Origin: Bacteroidota bacterium
Lineage (GTDB): Bacteria; Bacteroidota; Bacteroidia; Flavobacteriales; Flavobacteriaceae
DNA length: 64,000 nt
Assembly (NCBI GenBank): GCA_023387965.1
Contig: JAEWHE010000050.1
Location: forward strand, 1-64,000
Reading direction: 5' to 3'
Below, in pieces: positions 25,002 through 34,346 of the stretch. Under the pieces are notes generated by a model. The model did no database searches and was not told where the DNA came from. It saw only the letters and a program-made list of their open reading frames with translations. Position numbers and translations under genes: made by a program. Numbering within the stretch: position 1 is the stretch's first letter; the number at the start of each line of letters is the position of its first letter.

Positions 25002-25009
25002 TATTTTTG
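25002..25009 (+). promoter_or_regulatory. -7 element of the histidine kinase gene
   Basis: TATTTTTG matches TAnnTTTG, 58 bp before the GTG start. The leader then contains the hairpin at 25017-25042. Confidence 0.5.
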
Positions 25010-25016
25010 CGGACTG

Positions 25017-25042
25017 TTTACTGAGTACCACCCTTCAGTAAA
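25017..25042 (+). promoter_or_regulatory. 5' leader hairpin of the histidine kinase gene
   Basis: TTTACTGA and TCAGTAAA form a perfect 8-bp stem with a 10-nt loop right after the predicted transcription start. The last base of the stem is the A of an ATG opening a 22-codon reading frame (25042-25110) that overlaps the kinase start in another frame. Confidence 0.45.
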
Positions 25043-25067
25043 TGTCTAATTTTCAAAAACATATAGT

Positions 25068-26960
25068 GTGCCCCAACCTATATTTCATCTTTGCGTTATT
25101 TTATTTTTGACTTTTACCAAAGTCAATGCAATTTCCCATGATACCCAACGGGATTCGGTGAATTATTATCTGGAACAATCCAAAATTTATTTTTATAACG
25201 ATTATAAAAAAGCGGAAAATTTCATCAGAAAAGCGGAAAGAATTAGCAATCAATCTTCCGATCAACTTTTAAAAGCTGATGTTTTATACTACGAAGCAAC
25301 CGGAAATTATGTTACCGGATTTTATGATATTGCTATCGCAAAATATCTTCAGGCGTTTACCATTTACGAAAAAGAAAACAACAAAAAGGGAATTGCCAAA
25401 AGCCTTCTCGGTCAAGGTTTGGTACAACAAGGTTTAGGACACAACACTGAAGCAATTGAGTTATTTAAAAAATCTCTTGCAATTTCTAACGGTGTAAATG
25501 ACCATTTGATGATTGCCAAAAATCACTTTAATATTGGAATTTCACAAAGTGAATTGAAGCAAAATCAAGACGCTTATAAAAATTTTCAAAAAGCTAACAA
25601 AATTTCTAAAAAATATAATTTTGAAGATATTTATGTGATGACAATCAATAGGTTAGGGAATGTTCATTCACTATTGGGCAATAAAGATTCTGCGTTGTAT
25701 TATTACCAAAAAGTTATTGCTCAACCCGAAACAAACTTGTGGGAGAAATCTTTCGCCATGACAGGTTTGGCAGAAATTTTTCTTGAAAAAGGAAATATTT
25801 CTGAAGCAGAAAAATATGGATTAGGAGGTTACGAATCCGCCAAAAAACTTAATGCAAAATGGGATATCGTACGTTCAACGGCAATTTTAGCCGACATTTA
25901 TCGTCAAAAAAACGATAACGATTTGGCTTTTCAATATTTAAAAACAAGTTTGATTTATAAAGATTCTCTTTACAATGAGGAGAAAGTTAAAGAAATCAAC
26001 ATGATTCAATTGAAAAAAAGTGAGGTCGAAAATGAACAATTGCTTTTAAAGAATGAATCTTCAAAACAAAAGCTAAACAACACGCGAATCTTTTCTATCT
26101 CTGTGATTTTGTTTATGTTATATTTACTTACCATTATTTACCAACACAAAAAAAACAGCAAGCAAAAAGAAAATCTGTATCTAGAATTGGAACAAAAAAA
26201 TATTGACATCGAAAACCAAAAGGCTTTGATTTCGGAACAAAATCAAATTTTAAGCGAAGTTAATCAAACTAAAAATCGCCTGTTTTCTATTTTTTCTCAC
26301 GATATGAGAGCTCCAATTCATTCAATTCAGCAGGTTTTAAAAATGATCGACGAAGGTGATATTTCTAGCGAAGAACTTCGGGAAGTGGCGTCAATGCTGG
26401 TTACGCAAGTTAATGGAACTTCTGCCATGATGAATAATTTATTACAATGGTCGATGACGCAACTTGACGGGGCAAAAATTAATCCCGAAAATATCAATAT
26501 CGTCAAGGTAATCAGTGATTCTTTGGCGGCGTTTCAAATTTCTGCCAAAGGCAAAGAAATCGCTATTTCGCTTAAAAAACCTGACACTATTTTTGAAATT
26601 TTTGCAGATAAAGGTCACGTGCAGGTGATTTTGAATAATTTGTTTTCTAATGCGATAAAATTCACGCCGATAAAAGGTAAAATTGAAATTTACTTCACTG
26701 AAGAACAATCGTATATCAATGTTCATATCTTAAATTCCGGCAAAGATTTATCCGAAGACAAAGTGGCTGAGATTTTAAATTTTGATAAACGCATGCTTTC
26801 CGAAAAAGGAACCGATCAAGAAGAAGGAACCGGACTTGGATTACTTTTGGTAAAACAATTTTTATCAGACAATAACGGAAAATTCGATGTTTCGGTTGAT
26901 GCGGAAAAAGGGACAGAATTTACTGTTTCTTTTCAAAAATCGCAGAATAATTTTTTATAA
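25068..26960 (+). CDS. TPR-containing sensor histidine kinase
   Basis: This 630-aa protein starts at a GTG; an in-frame stop lies just upstream. It has a signal peptide (residues 5-21), six to seven TPR-like repeats in the periplasm (about 30-300), a coiled coil, and a single membrane helix at 342-359. HisKA follows with phospho-acceptor H411 in FSHDMRAP, then HATPase_c with N box NNLFSNAIKF and GTGLGLLLVKQF. This is the Bacteroidota TPR-kinase type. No response regulator is adjacent, so it is an orphan whose partner is elsewhere. The signal sensed is unknown. Confidence 0.9.
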   Translation: MPQPIFHLCVILFLTFTKVNAISHDTQRDSVNYYLEQSKIYFYNDYKKAENFIRKAERISNQSSDQLLKADVLYYEATGNYVTGFYDIAIAKYLQAFTIYEKENNKKGIAKSLLGQGLVQQGLGHNTEAIELFKKSLAISNGVNDHLMIAKNHFNIGISQSELKQNQDAYKNFQKANKISKKYNFEDIYVMTINRLGNVHSLLGNKDSALYYYQKVIAQPETNLWEKSFAMTGLAEIFLEKGNISEAEKYGLGGYESAKKLNAKWDIVRSTAILADIYRQKNDNDLAFQYLKTSLIYKDSLYNEEKVKEINMIQLKKSEVENEQLLLKNESSKQKLNNTRIFSISVILFMLYLLTIIYQHKKNSKQKENLYLELEQKNIDIENQKALISEQNQILSEVNQTKNRLFSIFSHDMRAPIHSIQQVLKMIDEGDISSEELREVASMLVTQVNGTSAMMNNLLQWSMTQLDGAKINPENINIVKVISDSLAAFQISAKGKEIAISLKKPDTIFEIFADKGHVQVILNNLFSNAIKFTPIKGKIEIYFTEEQSYINVHILNSGKDLSEDKVAEILNFDKRMLSEKGTDQEEGTGLGLLLVKQFLSDNNGKFDVSVDAEKGTEFTVSFQKSQNNFL

Positions 26961-26992
26961 AAATACCACTTTCTTTTCTGCTAAATTTTGAT

Positions 26993-27000
26993 TATATTTG
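26993..27000 (+). promoter_or_regulatory. -7 element of guaB
   Basis: TATATTTG matches TAnnTTTG and is 27 bp before the guaB start codon. Confidence 0.55.
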
Positions 27001-27027
27001 CACGCAATTTAACTACAAATTGCGACA

Positions 27028-28500
27028 ATGAAAGCACACACAACTAAAATTGTCGGCGAAGGATTAACCTACGACGATGTCTTGCTGATTCCCAATTACT
27101 CCGAAATTTTACCGCGCGAAGTTAGCATCAAATCTAAATTTTCTAAAAATATTTCGCTCAATGTTCCCATTGTTTCCGCAGCAATGGATACCGTTACCGA
27201 AAGTGCAATGGCAATCGCTATGGCTCGTGAAGGTGGTATTGGCGTTTTGCATAAAAACATGACGATTGAGCAGCAAGCCACAGAAGTTCGACGTGTAAAA
27301 AGAGCAGAATCGGGGATGATTATTGACCCGGTTACTTTGCCGTTAAACGCAACAGTTGGCGATGCCAAGCAAGCCATGAAAGAATTTAGTATCGGCGGAA
27401 TCCCAGTGGTGGACGAAAATAAAATTTTGAAAGGAATCGTAACTAACCGCGATCTTCGTTTTGAAAAAAATAATTCTCGTTCTATTCAAGAGGTGATGAC
27501 CACTCAAAACCTTGTTACCGCTGGCGAAGGAACCACGCTTGACGTTGCCGAAGGTATTTTGCAGGAAAATAAAATTGAGAAACTTCCGGTGGTAAACGCT
27601 GATTTTCAATTGGTTGGGTTAATAACTTTTAGAGATATTACAAAGCTTACGCAAAAGCCAATCGCCAATAAAGATAAATTTGGCCGATTAAGAGTTGCCG
27701 CTGCAATTGGTGTTACTGCAGATGCTGTAAAACGTGCTGAAGCCTTGGTAAATGCTGGAGTTGATGCTGTAATTATCGATACAGCTCACGGCCATACAAA
27801 AGGCGTTGTGGATGTTTTAAAAGAAGTAAAGAAAAATTTTCCTGAACTTGATGTAATTGTGGGAAATATTGCCACAGCCGAAGCTGCAAAATATTTAGTG
27901 GAAAATGGTGCTGATGGTGTAAAAGTAGGAATCGGACCCGGTTCGATTTGCACAACGAGAGTTGTTGCCGGAGTTGGGTTTCCCCAATTTTCTGCAGTTT
28001 TGGAAGTTGCTGCCGCTATTAAAGGTTCGGGAGTTCCTGTAATTGCTGATGGTGGAATTCGTTATACCGGTGATATTCCGAAGGCAATTGCCGCTGGAGC
28101 AGATTGCGTAATGTTAGGTTCACTTTTAGCAGGAACAAAAGAATCTCCTGGCGAAACCATTATTTTTGAAGGAAGAAAATTCAAATCTTACCGCGGGATG
28201 GGTTCGGTTGAAGCGATGCAAGAAGGTTCGAAAGACCGCTATTTTCAAGATGTGGAAGATGATATTAAAAAATTAGTTCCGGAAGGAATTGTAGGTCGTG
28301 TTCCTTACAAAGGCGAATTGTTCGAAAGTATGCTTCAATTTATCGGAGGACTTCGTGCCGGAATGGGATATTGTGGTTCGAAAGACATCGAAACGCTTCA
28401 AGAAACCGGACGTTTTGTAAGAATTACTTCCAGCGGAATAGGCGAAAGTCATCCTCATAATGTGACGATTACCAAAGAAGCACCTAATTATTCGAGATAA
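27028..28500 (+). CDS. guaB: IMP dehydrogenase
   Basis: This 490-aa enzyme oxidises IMP to XMP, the committed step of GMP synthesis. The TIM barrel is interrupted by two CBS domains (about residues 95-210). The catalytic loop is GIGPGSICTTR with the active Cys, GSLLAGTKESPGE follows, and the flap carries the Arg-Tyr pair KSYRGMGS. It has full family length, its own promoter and a strong terminator, so it is monocistronic. Confidence 0.97.
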   Translation: MKAHTTKIVGEGLTYDDVLLIPNYSEILPREVSIKSKFSKNISLNVPIVSAAMDTVTESAMAIAMAREGGIGVLHKNMTIEQQATEVRRVKRAESGMIIDPVTLPLNATVGDAKQAMKEFSIGGIPVVDENKILKGIVTNRDLRFEKNNSRSIQEVMTTQNLVTAGEGTTLDVAEGILQENKIEKLPVVNADFQLVGLITFRDITKLTQKPIANKDKFGRLRVAAAIGVTADAVKRAEALVNAGVDAVIIDTAHGHTKGVVDVLKEVKKNFPELDVIVGNIATAEAAKYLVENGADGVKVGIGPGSICTTRVVAGVGFPQFSAVLEVAAAIKGSGVPVIADGGIRYTGDIPKAIAAGADCVMLGSLLAGTKESPGETIIFEGRKFKSYRGMGSVEAMQEGSKDRYFQDVEDDIKKLVPEGIVGRVPYKGELFESMLQFIGGLRAGMGYCGSKDIETLQETGRFVRITSSGIGESHPHNVTITKEAPNYSR

Positions 28501-28508
28501 AAATTTAC

Positions 28509-28542
28509 AAAAACCGAAGCCTAAAAAACTTCGGTTTTTTTT
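28509..28542. terminator. terminator after guaB
   Basis: AAAACCGAAG and CTTCGGTTTT form a 10-bp stem followed by a T tract. It also serves the convergent antiporter gene ending at 28541. Confidence 0.88.
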
Positions 28543-30415
28543 ATTCTGGCATTTCTTTTTTGAACGATTCACTGTCCCAAGCGTGGTCTCGAGCCCCATC
28601 AAAATTGAAAAGGTCGCTTTTTAAAAGCTGTTCTTGCAGTTCAATTTCTTCTAAAGTTGAAATCATAAATGCTTTTTTGTCATGGCGTTTTTGTGCCAAT
28701 CTAAAAGTGGCATCTTCGTCATATTTGATAAATCGTTGGCCTTGTCGAGTTGCAGAATACCGTCTTTGTCCCATAAAAACCAACGCGTCAACGCCAAGAT
28801 GAACCGCACTGTAAAGATTTTCACGGTAAATATTTTGCAAGCCAATATCAATTTGTTCAAAAGCATCGTTTCGGTTTTTGGCTCTTGCCAAAATTTTTAA
28901 ATGCGGGAAATGTTTTTTTAATATTTCAATCACAATTAAATTGACCGTCGGGTTGTCAATTGCGGCAATAAACAATTTTGCGTTTTCGCATCCTGCGGCT
29001 TTCAAAAGTTCGAGTCGAGTAGCATCGCCATAATACACTTTAAAACCCATTTTGCGTAGCGAATCAACTCTGTCAGAATCCATGTCGAGAACTGTTGCAG
29101 CAATTCCGTTGGTTTTAAGCAAACGACCAATTGTACTTCCAAAGTTTCCAAAACCTGCAATAATCACATCGTTGGTTTCATTAATGTCGTCAAATTTTTC
29201 TTGTTTTTTTTCGGGTACCCCAAAATAAGGATCGATTAACCTTTCGTTTATCAACAACAAAAATGGTGTGGCAATCATGCTGATGGCAATTATCGCCATG
29301 ATTTCATTTGCCAAAATATTCGGAATTATATTAAGTTGCATCGAAAAACTCATGATCACAAAACCAAATTCTCCGGCTTGGCTTAATCCAATTGAAAAAA
29401 GAAAATTCTGGTCTATTTTTTTCTTGTAAATTTTCCCGATAAAAAGAAACACAAAGAATTTTATCATTGTCAATATAAATCCGAAAATCAATATGAACGC
29501 GGGATCGTCTACGATTAGTTGGAAATTAATCGAAGCGCCAACTCCGATAAAAAATAATCCTAAAAGCAACCCTTTGAACGGAGCAATATCGCCTTCAAGT
29601 TCATGCCGAAATTCGGAATTTGCCAAAACCACTCCTGCCATAAATGCTCCCAAAGCCGGACTCAAACCTACCAATTGCATCAAATACGAAACTGACAAAA
29701 CCAGTAACAAAGCCGAGGCGGTAAAAAGTTCCTGTAATCTGGTTCGGGCAATTACGTGAAGCAACGGCACGATAACAAATTTTCCAATAAAATATATGGC
29801 GACAATTGTTCCCGCTACAATCAAAGTTTGTAACCAACCATCAAGATGCGTAACCATACTTTGGTGCAAATCTTCCGAAGGAATTACATTTTGTCCCGAA
29901 GCTAAAATGGGTATTATTGCCAAAATCGGAATCACGGCGATATCCTGAAATAACAAAACTGCAAACGAAGACCGTCCAACCGAAGTTTGCGAAAGTCCTT
30001 TTTCTTTCAGCGTTTGCAACACGATTGCAGTAGATGAAAGCGACAAAGCCAAAGAAATCGTTAGTGCTGTTTGCCAATTCCACTCGAAAATAATAGAGCA
30101 ACAAATAAAGATGATTAATGTGGTGGCAATCATCTGAATAGAACCCATTCCAAGAATAAATTTTCGCATGCGCCAAAATTTGTAAGGATCTAATTCTAAG
30201 CCAATTAAAAAAAGCATCATTACCACTCCAAATTCGGCAAAATGCATCAAATCTTGACCTTCACTACCAATAAAACCCAATAAAAATGGTCCAATAATAA
30301 TCCCCGAAAAAAGATATCCCAATACAGAACTTAGTCCAATTTTTTTAGCCACAGGAACGCAAACAACTGCTGCAGTTAAGTAAACAATAGCCTGAAGAAA
30401 AAAGTTATTTTCCAT
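28541..30415 (-). CDS. CPA2-family K+/H+ antiporter, KefB/KefC-like
   Basis: This 624-aa protein has an N-terminal Na+/H+-exchanger domain of about 12 helices (residues 1-385), with SLSLSSTAIVLQTL and LSQAGEFGFVI. A cytoplasmic RCK/TrkA-N domain follows (about 405-530) with the Rossmann motif IIAGFGNFGSTIG and YYGDATRLELL. This is the domain order of glutathione-gated potassium efflux systems. The flavodoxin-fold gene 24 bp upstream is the matching ancillary subunit. Glutathione gating is inferred from that pairing. Confidence 0.9.
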   Translation of the reverse strand: MENNFFLQAIVYLTAAVVCVPVAKKIGLSSVLGYLFSGIIIGPFLLGFIGSEGQDLMHFAEFGVVMMLFLIGLELDPYKFWRMRKFILGMGSIQMIATTLIIFICCSIIFEWNWQTALTISLALSLSSTAIVLQTLKEKGLSQTSVGRSSFAVLLFQDIAVIPILAIIPILASGQNVIPSEDLHQSMVTHLDGWLQTLIVAGTIVAIYFIGKFVIVPLLHVIARTRLQELFTASALLLVLSVSYLMQLVGLSPALGAFMAGVVLANSEFRHELEGDIAPFKGLLLGLFFIGVGASINFQLIVDDPAFILIFGFILTMIKFFVFLFIGKIYKKKIDQNFLFSIGLSQAGEFGFVIMSFSMQLNIIPNILANEIMAIIAISMIATPFLLLINERLIDPYFGVPEKKQEKFDDINETNDVIIAGFGNFGSTIGRLLKTNGIAATVLDMDSDRVDSLRKMGFKVYYGDATRLELLKAAGCENAKLFIAAIDNPTVNLIVIEILKKHFPHLKILARAKNRNDAFEQIDIGLQNIYRENLYSAVHLGVDALVFMGQRRYSATRQGQRFIKYDEDATFRLAQKRHDKKAFMISTLEEIELQEQLLKSDLFNFDGARDHAWDSESFKKEMPE

Positions 30416-30439
30416 AAATTCCGTTCGGTTTTCTCAATT

Positions 30440-31039
30440 TTAAACTTGTTTTTTAATGTAGTCGTTCAAATAAAAATGCTGGTTAATTTCGTTTACGTTA
30501 AGATCATTTTCCATCAAAAAATGCAACAATTTTGAATATAATTTTCCAGCTTCTTCACATTTTTCGTTGCTAATTTTGTAAGTTCCATGTACGACAAACG
30601 GCGGCAAATATTTCATTTTACACACTTCGGCAGTTTGACAAAAAGGTTGTAAAAGTTCCGGAATTGTAAAGTGATCACGTCCCGTTTTACTGTAGTTTTC
30701 CTTTTTTCCGCCAGTAGTAATCACCTGAAAAATAATTTTGTCTTTCAGCGCATTTCCCTGACTTCCGTAAGCCCAACCGTGTTCGAAAACCATGTCAATC
30801 CACTGTTTTAAAAGCGGTGGACAACCGTACCAAAACATCGGATGTTGCCAAATAATCACATCATGCCCGTCCAACAAATTCTGTTCGCGTTGCACATCAA
30901 TGTCAAATTCCGGGTAACTTTCGTACAAGTCATGAAACGTAATATCCACACTTTCCGGAATGTGATTTACCAAAATTTTGTTTGCCAACGACTTTTCAAA
31001 CAAAGGATGAGCAAAAAGAATTAAAATTTTTTTCGGCAT
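30440..31039 (-). CDS. NAD(P)H-dependent oxidoreductase, KefF/KefG-like ancillary subunit
   Basis: This 199-aa flavodoxin-fold protein has the FMN-binding start ILILFAHPLFEKS and the loop WQHPMFWYGCPPLLKQW, typical of KefF/KefG and quinone reductases. In enterobacteria these subunits bind the KefB/C antiporter and are needed for full activity. It is the first gene of a two-gene operon with the antiporter. Confidence 0.9.
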   Translation of the reverse strand: MPKKILILFAHPLFEKSLANKILVNHIPESVDITFHDLYESYPEFDIDVQREQNLLDGHDVIIWQHPMFWYGCPPLLKQWIDMVFEHGWAYGSQGNALKDKIIFQVITTGGKKENYSKTGRDHFTIPELLQPFCQTAEVCKMKYLPPFVVHGTYKISNEKCEEAGKLYSKLLHFLMENDLNVNEINQHFYLNDYIKKQV

Positions 31040-31068
31040 TTTTTATTTTTTCAGGAGGAGCAATTTAC

Positions 31069-31126
31069 TTCGCCAGTTCGCTCTTTGGATCTCGTGTCCC
31101 GCTTTCCGCTTTTCCCGAATCGTCGG
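31069..31126 (-). repeat. truncated copy of the dispersed repeat, with hairpin
   Basis: TTCGCCAGTTCGCTCTTTGG and CTCGTGTCCCGCTTTCCGCT match the end of copy 1 (16501-16543) in reverse complement. The usual core is replaced by TCCCGAATCGTCGGGA, a perfect 6-bp hairpin. The element lies upstream of the oxidoreductase gene, which reads away from it. Confidence 0.6.
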
Positions 31127-31217
31127 GACGGGGCTATTGTCAAGTATTGCGACATAACTGCATCACAACTCGGTTAGTTAAATATCCGAAAAAAAATTGA
31201 GTTGCCAAAAAATAAAA

Positions 31218-31247
31218 AAATCCGCAAGTAAAAAACTTACGGATTTT
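31218..31247. terminator. terminator after purB
   Basis: AAATCCGCAAGT pairs with ACTTACGGATTT, with one mismatch, followed by a T tract on the minus strand 24 bp past the purB stop. Confidence 0.8.
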
Positions 31248-31270
31248 TATATTATTTTTTCTGTAAAAAA

Positions 31271-32614
31271 TTAAATTCCCAGATAATTGCTTGGCGAAAT
31301 CGAGCGTAATTCATTCTTAATTTCGTCGCTAACATTTAAAGTATCAATAAAAGCGTGAATGGTATTTTTGTTCATGGCTTCGTTCGTTCTGGTCAAGCCT
31401 TTCAAAGCTTCGTAAGGATTTGGATAACCTTCTCTACGTAAAATCGTTTGAATTGCTTCGGCAACAACAGCCCAATTTTTTTCTAAATCTTCTTCAAATT
31501 TTTGTCGGTTGAGCAATAATTTGTTTAAGCCTTTTAAAGTCGCCTCAAAACCAATAACTGTATGACCAAACGGAACACCAATATTTCTCAAAACAGTAGA
31601 ATCCGTTAAATCTCGTTGTAATCTTGAGATGGGCAATTTAGCCGAAAGATGTTCGAAAATGGCATTAGCAATTCCCAGATTTCCTTCAGAATTTTCAAAA
31701 TCAATTGGGTTTACTTTGTGCGGCATCGCTGACGAACCTACTTCGCCTTCTTTAATTTTTTGCTTAAAATAATCCATCGAAACGTACGTCCAAATATCTC
31801 TGTCTAAATCGATTATGATGGTATTGATTCGTTTTAAAGCATCGAAAAATGCTGCAAAATGATCATAATGTTCTATTTGCGTTGTGGGAAAAGAATGTTT
31901 TAACCCTAAATTATTTTCAACAAAATTATTCCCAAAATCTTTCCAGTCAATATTTTTATAGGCGATAAAATGCGCATTAAAATTTCCGGTAGCGCCACCA
32001 AACTTCGCCGCAAACGGAACGTTGAAAAGCAAACGCATTTGTTCTTCCAAACGTTCTACAAAAACGCCAATTTCTTTGCCCAAACGAGTAGGGGAAGCCG
32101 GTTGTCCGTGGGTTCTTGCTAACATTGGAATGTCTTTCCATTCCACGCTTAAATCTTTTAACTTTGCTGTTAGCTCAATTAATAACTTTAAATAAACTTC
32201 CTCGAAAGCTTCTTTTGTAGAAAGCGGAATTGCGGTATTATTAATATCTTGCGAGGTCAACCCAAAATGAATAAATTCTTTGTATTTTGATAAATCGAGT
32301 TTATCGAAAGCTGTTTTGATAAAATATTCCACCGCTTTCACATCGTGGTTAGTGGTTTTTTCGATTTCCTTGATTGCAGCGGCATCTTCGGCAGAAAAAT
32401 TTTGGTAAATTTTTCTCAGTTTCGGGAAAATTGCTTGGTCAACATTTTCCAATTGTGGCAACGGAATTTCGCAAAGCGAGATAAAATACTCGATTTCTAC
32501 CAAAACACGGTAGCGAATCAACGCTTCTTCCGAAAAATATTGTGAAAGTGATTTGGTTTTATTACGATACCTGCCGTCAATTGGCGAAATCGCATTCAGT
32601 TCTGTTAAAGTCAT
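31271..32614 (-). CDS. purB: adenylosuccinate lyase
   Basis: This 447-aa enzyme makes AICAR and AMP in purine synthesis. It has the N-terminal SPIDGRYRNKT, the histidine region TNHDVKAVEYF, and the fumarase/ASL signature GSSAMPHKVNPIDFENSEG with the catalytic Ser loop. It belongs to the E. coli-like PurB subgroup. MTLTELNAISP is the family start; an 8-codon extension is possible. The gene is monocistronic. Confidence 0.96.
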   Translation of the reverse strand: MTLTELNAISPIDGRYRNKTKSLSQYFSEEALIRYRVLVEIEYFISLCEIPLPQLENVDQAIFPKLRKIYQNFSAEDAAAIKEIEKTTNHDVKAVEYFIKTAFDKLDLSKYKEFIHFGLTSQDINNTAIPLSTKEAFEEVYLKLLIELTAKLKDLSVEWKDIPMLARTHGQPASPTRLGKEIGVFVERLEEQMRLLFNVPFAAKFGGATGNFNAHFIAYKNIDWKDFGNNFVENNLGLKHSFPTTQIEHYDHFAAFFDALKRINTIIIDLDRDIWTYVSMDYFKQKIKEGEVGSSAMPHKVNPIDFENSEGNLGIANAIFEHLSAKLPISRLQRDLTDSTVLRNIGVPFGHTVIGFEATLKGLNKLLLNRQKFEEDLEKNWAVVAEAIQTILRREGYPNPYEALKGLTRTNEAMNKNTIHAFIDTLNVSDEIKNELRSISPSNYLGI

Positions 32615-32706
32615 TGTGTTGTGATGTTGAAAAAGCAAATATACTTTTTCTCAGCGAAGTGAAAAAGGAACCCACAATTGTTTTTTGCGATTTGTTAGGG
32701 CAAAAA

Positions 32707-33396
32707 TTATTTTTCTTGTGTCAAAATTTCCTGCAATTCTTTCATTCCGGCAGAAGCGGTTCTCGCAATAATTTCAATTTTATGTTGGCTTCCATACATT
32801 TTGGCAGGATTCAGATCAATGTAGTAAACCGGAATATTGGTTGGAGCATAATCGATTAATCCGGCAGCGGGATAAACTTGCATGGAAGTTCCAATAATAA
32901 TCACAATATCCGCCGAAGCCATGGTAACAGCAGCTTCCTGCAAAGCGGGAACCATTTCGCCAAACCACACAATATGCGGCCGAATTTGGTGTCCGTTTTC
33001 GTCTTTGTCATTAATTAAGATGTCGTCTTGCCAATCTAAAATTTTATTTTCATTGGCAACGCTTCGGGCTTTGAGCAATTCGCCGTGAAGGTGTAAAACG
33101 TTTTGACTTCCGGCGCGTTCGTGCAAGTCGTCAACGTTTTGGGTGATGATTTTTACGTGAAAAAATTGTTGGAGTTCCGCTAAAATTTTGTGAGCATCGT
33201 TAGGTTGGACGGTTTTGAGTTGGCGTCGTCTTTGGTTGTAAAAGTCTAAAACTAACTCGGGATTTTTTTTCCAGCCTTCCGGCGAAGCTACTTCCATGAC
33301 GTCGTGGCCTTCCCACAATCCATCGGCATCGCGGAAGGTTTTGATGCCACTTTCGGCACTAATTCCTGCTCCTGAAAGTACCACTAAATTTTTCAT
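32707..33396 (-). CDS. cobB: NAD-dependent protein deacylase, sirtuin class III
   Basis: This 229-aa sirtuin has GAGISAESGIKTFRD for NAD binding, TQNVDDLHERAG, the catalytic His in LHLHGELLKA, and FYNQRRRQL with the Tyr and Arg that in SIRT5/CobB types favour succinyl-lysine. The four zinc-binding cysteines expected after the catalytic His are missing; that segment is cysteine-free and charged. The frame is open to 33540, but homology begins at MKNLVVLSGAG. It is predicted to be a cytoplasmic lysine deacylase. Confidence 0.92.
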   Translation of the reverse strand: MKNLVVLSGAGISAESGIKTFRDADGLWEGHDVMEVASPEGWKKNPELVLDFYNQRRRQLKTVQPNDAHKILAELQQFFHVKIITQNVDDLHERAGSQNVLHLHGELLKARSVANENKILDWQDDILINDKDENGHQIRPHIVWFGEMVPALQEAAVTMASADIVIIIGTSMQVYPAAGLIDYAPTNIPVYYIDLNPAKMYGSQHKIEIIARTASAGMKELQEILTQEK

Positions 33397-33473
33397 GTTT
33401 ATGGTTTTTTTTAGCCAAAAGTTTCCAAAAATGCCTAAAGATTTTTCAATTAGCCCCGACAGTAGGGAAGAGC

Positions 33474-33500
33474 ATTCCGCTCCTTTTTTTGGAGCGGAAT
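33474..33500. terminator. strong hairpin between anti-sigma gene and sirtuin
   Basis: ATTCCGCTCC and GGAGCGGAAT pair perfectly over 10 bp around seven T residues. It is probably a terminator for the minus-strand sigma/anti-sigma operon, although the flanks lack a long T tract and it may be a small dispersed element. Confidence 0.5.
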
Positions 33501-33563
33501 CTCTGGAAAATGGCGGGAACGAACGATTGTTAAAAATCACTGTCGTTTCGCTCCTAAAAATTT

Positions 33564-34346
33564 TTATGCTTTTCCTAATGTATATAGTTGTTCGAGCGTT
33601 GGCGTGGCGCTTCCGCCTGCTGGTTCGAGCGTGATTCCAAAGGCTTGTGCTTCGGTGGCGTTTTCAACTTTGAAAATTTTGGTTCCGTTTTCTTGGAAAT
33701 TTTGTAAAAGTCCGATGCTTGTTGGCGTTAACGGATCGAGCTTGAGCGACCAAACTTGGTATTCCATGCCTTTTGGAGGAGTTGGTAATCGGGAAGCGTC
33801 AACGTAAACGGTTTTCGATTGTTTGTTCCAATAAATTTTGGCTTGGGATTTTGGCGAAACTTCTTGTCCGGCAAGTGTTACAACTGTATTGGCGGTGTCG
33901 CGTAATACGGCAACGGCGGTTTGGCTCGTTTGATTTTCAAGTTTGGACTCAATGAGTTCGTTGTTGATTTTTTCGTTGTCAGCAGCAATTTGTTCAATTT
34001 GCTCGTTTTTGTTTTGCAAATGCAAATATTGAAGCCCAATGCCAATGAGCAATGCCGCTGCAGCAGCCCAACCGATAAAATTAAAAATGGTGGTTTTGGG
34101 TTTAATTTCGTGAACATTGTGCTTGATAAGCAACGCTTCGCGAATTTTGCCATAATTTTTGTGTGATAAAAAGGGCGACATGCTTTCGGAAAAGTTGATA
34201 ATGGCTTTTTCGATAGACACAATTTCGTCTCGAACTTCGGGTTCGGTTTGTGACACGCGCGAAATCTCGGCGGTTTGCATTTCGTCTAAAAGTCCGAACA
34301 CGTAAAGCTCGAGCAACCCTGATTCTATGTACTCTTGATTGTTCAT
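33564..34346 (-). CDS. anti-sigma factor, RskA-like
   Basis: This 260-aa protein has a cytoplasmic N-terminal part (MNNQEYIESGLLELYVFGLLD) that resembles the sigma-binding helix of RskA-type anti-sigma factors. It has one membrane helix (about residues 88-105), a short coiled coil and a periplasmic RskA-like domain with MEYQVWSLKLDPLTP. The start codon directly abuts the stop of the sigma gene, so the two proteins are made together. It should hold the ECF sigma factor inactive at the membrane. Confidence 0.88.
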   Translation of the reverse strand: MNNQEYIESGLLELYVFGLLDEMQTAEISRVSQTEPEVRDEIVSIEKAIINFSESMSPFLSHKNYGKIREALLIKHNVHEIKPKTTIFNFIGWAAAAALLIGIGLQYLHLQNKNEQIEQIAADNEKINNELIESKLENQTSQTAVAVLRDTANTVVTLAGQEVSPKSQAKIYWNKQSKTVYVDASRLPTPPKGMEYQVWSLKLDPLTPTSIGLLQNFQENGTKIFKVENATEAQAFGITLEPAGGSATPTLEQLYTLGKA

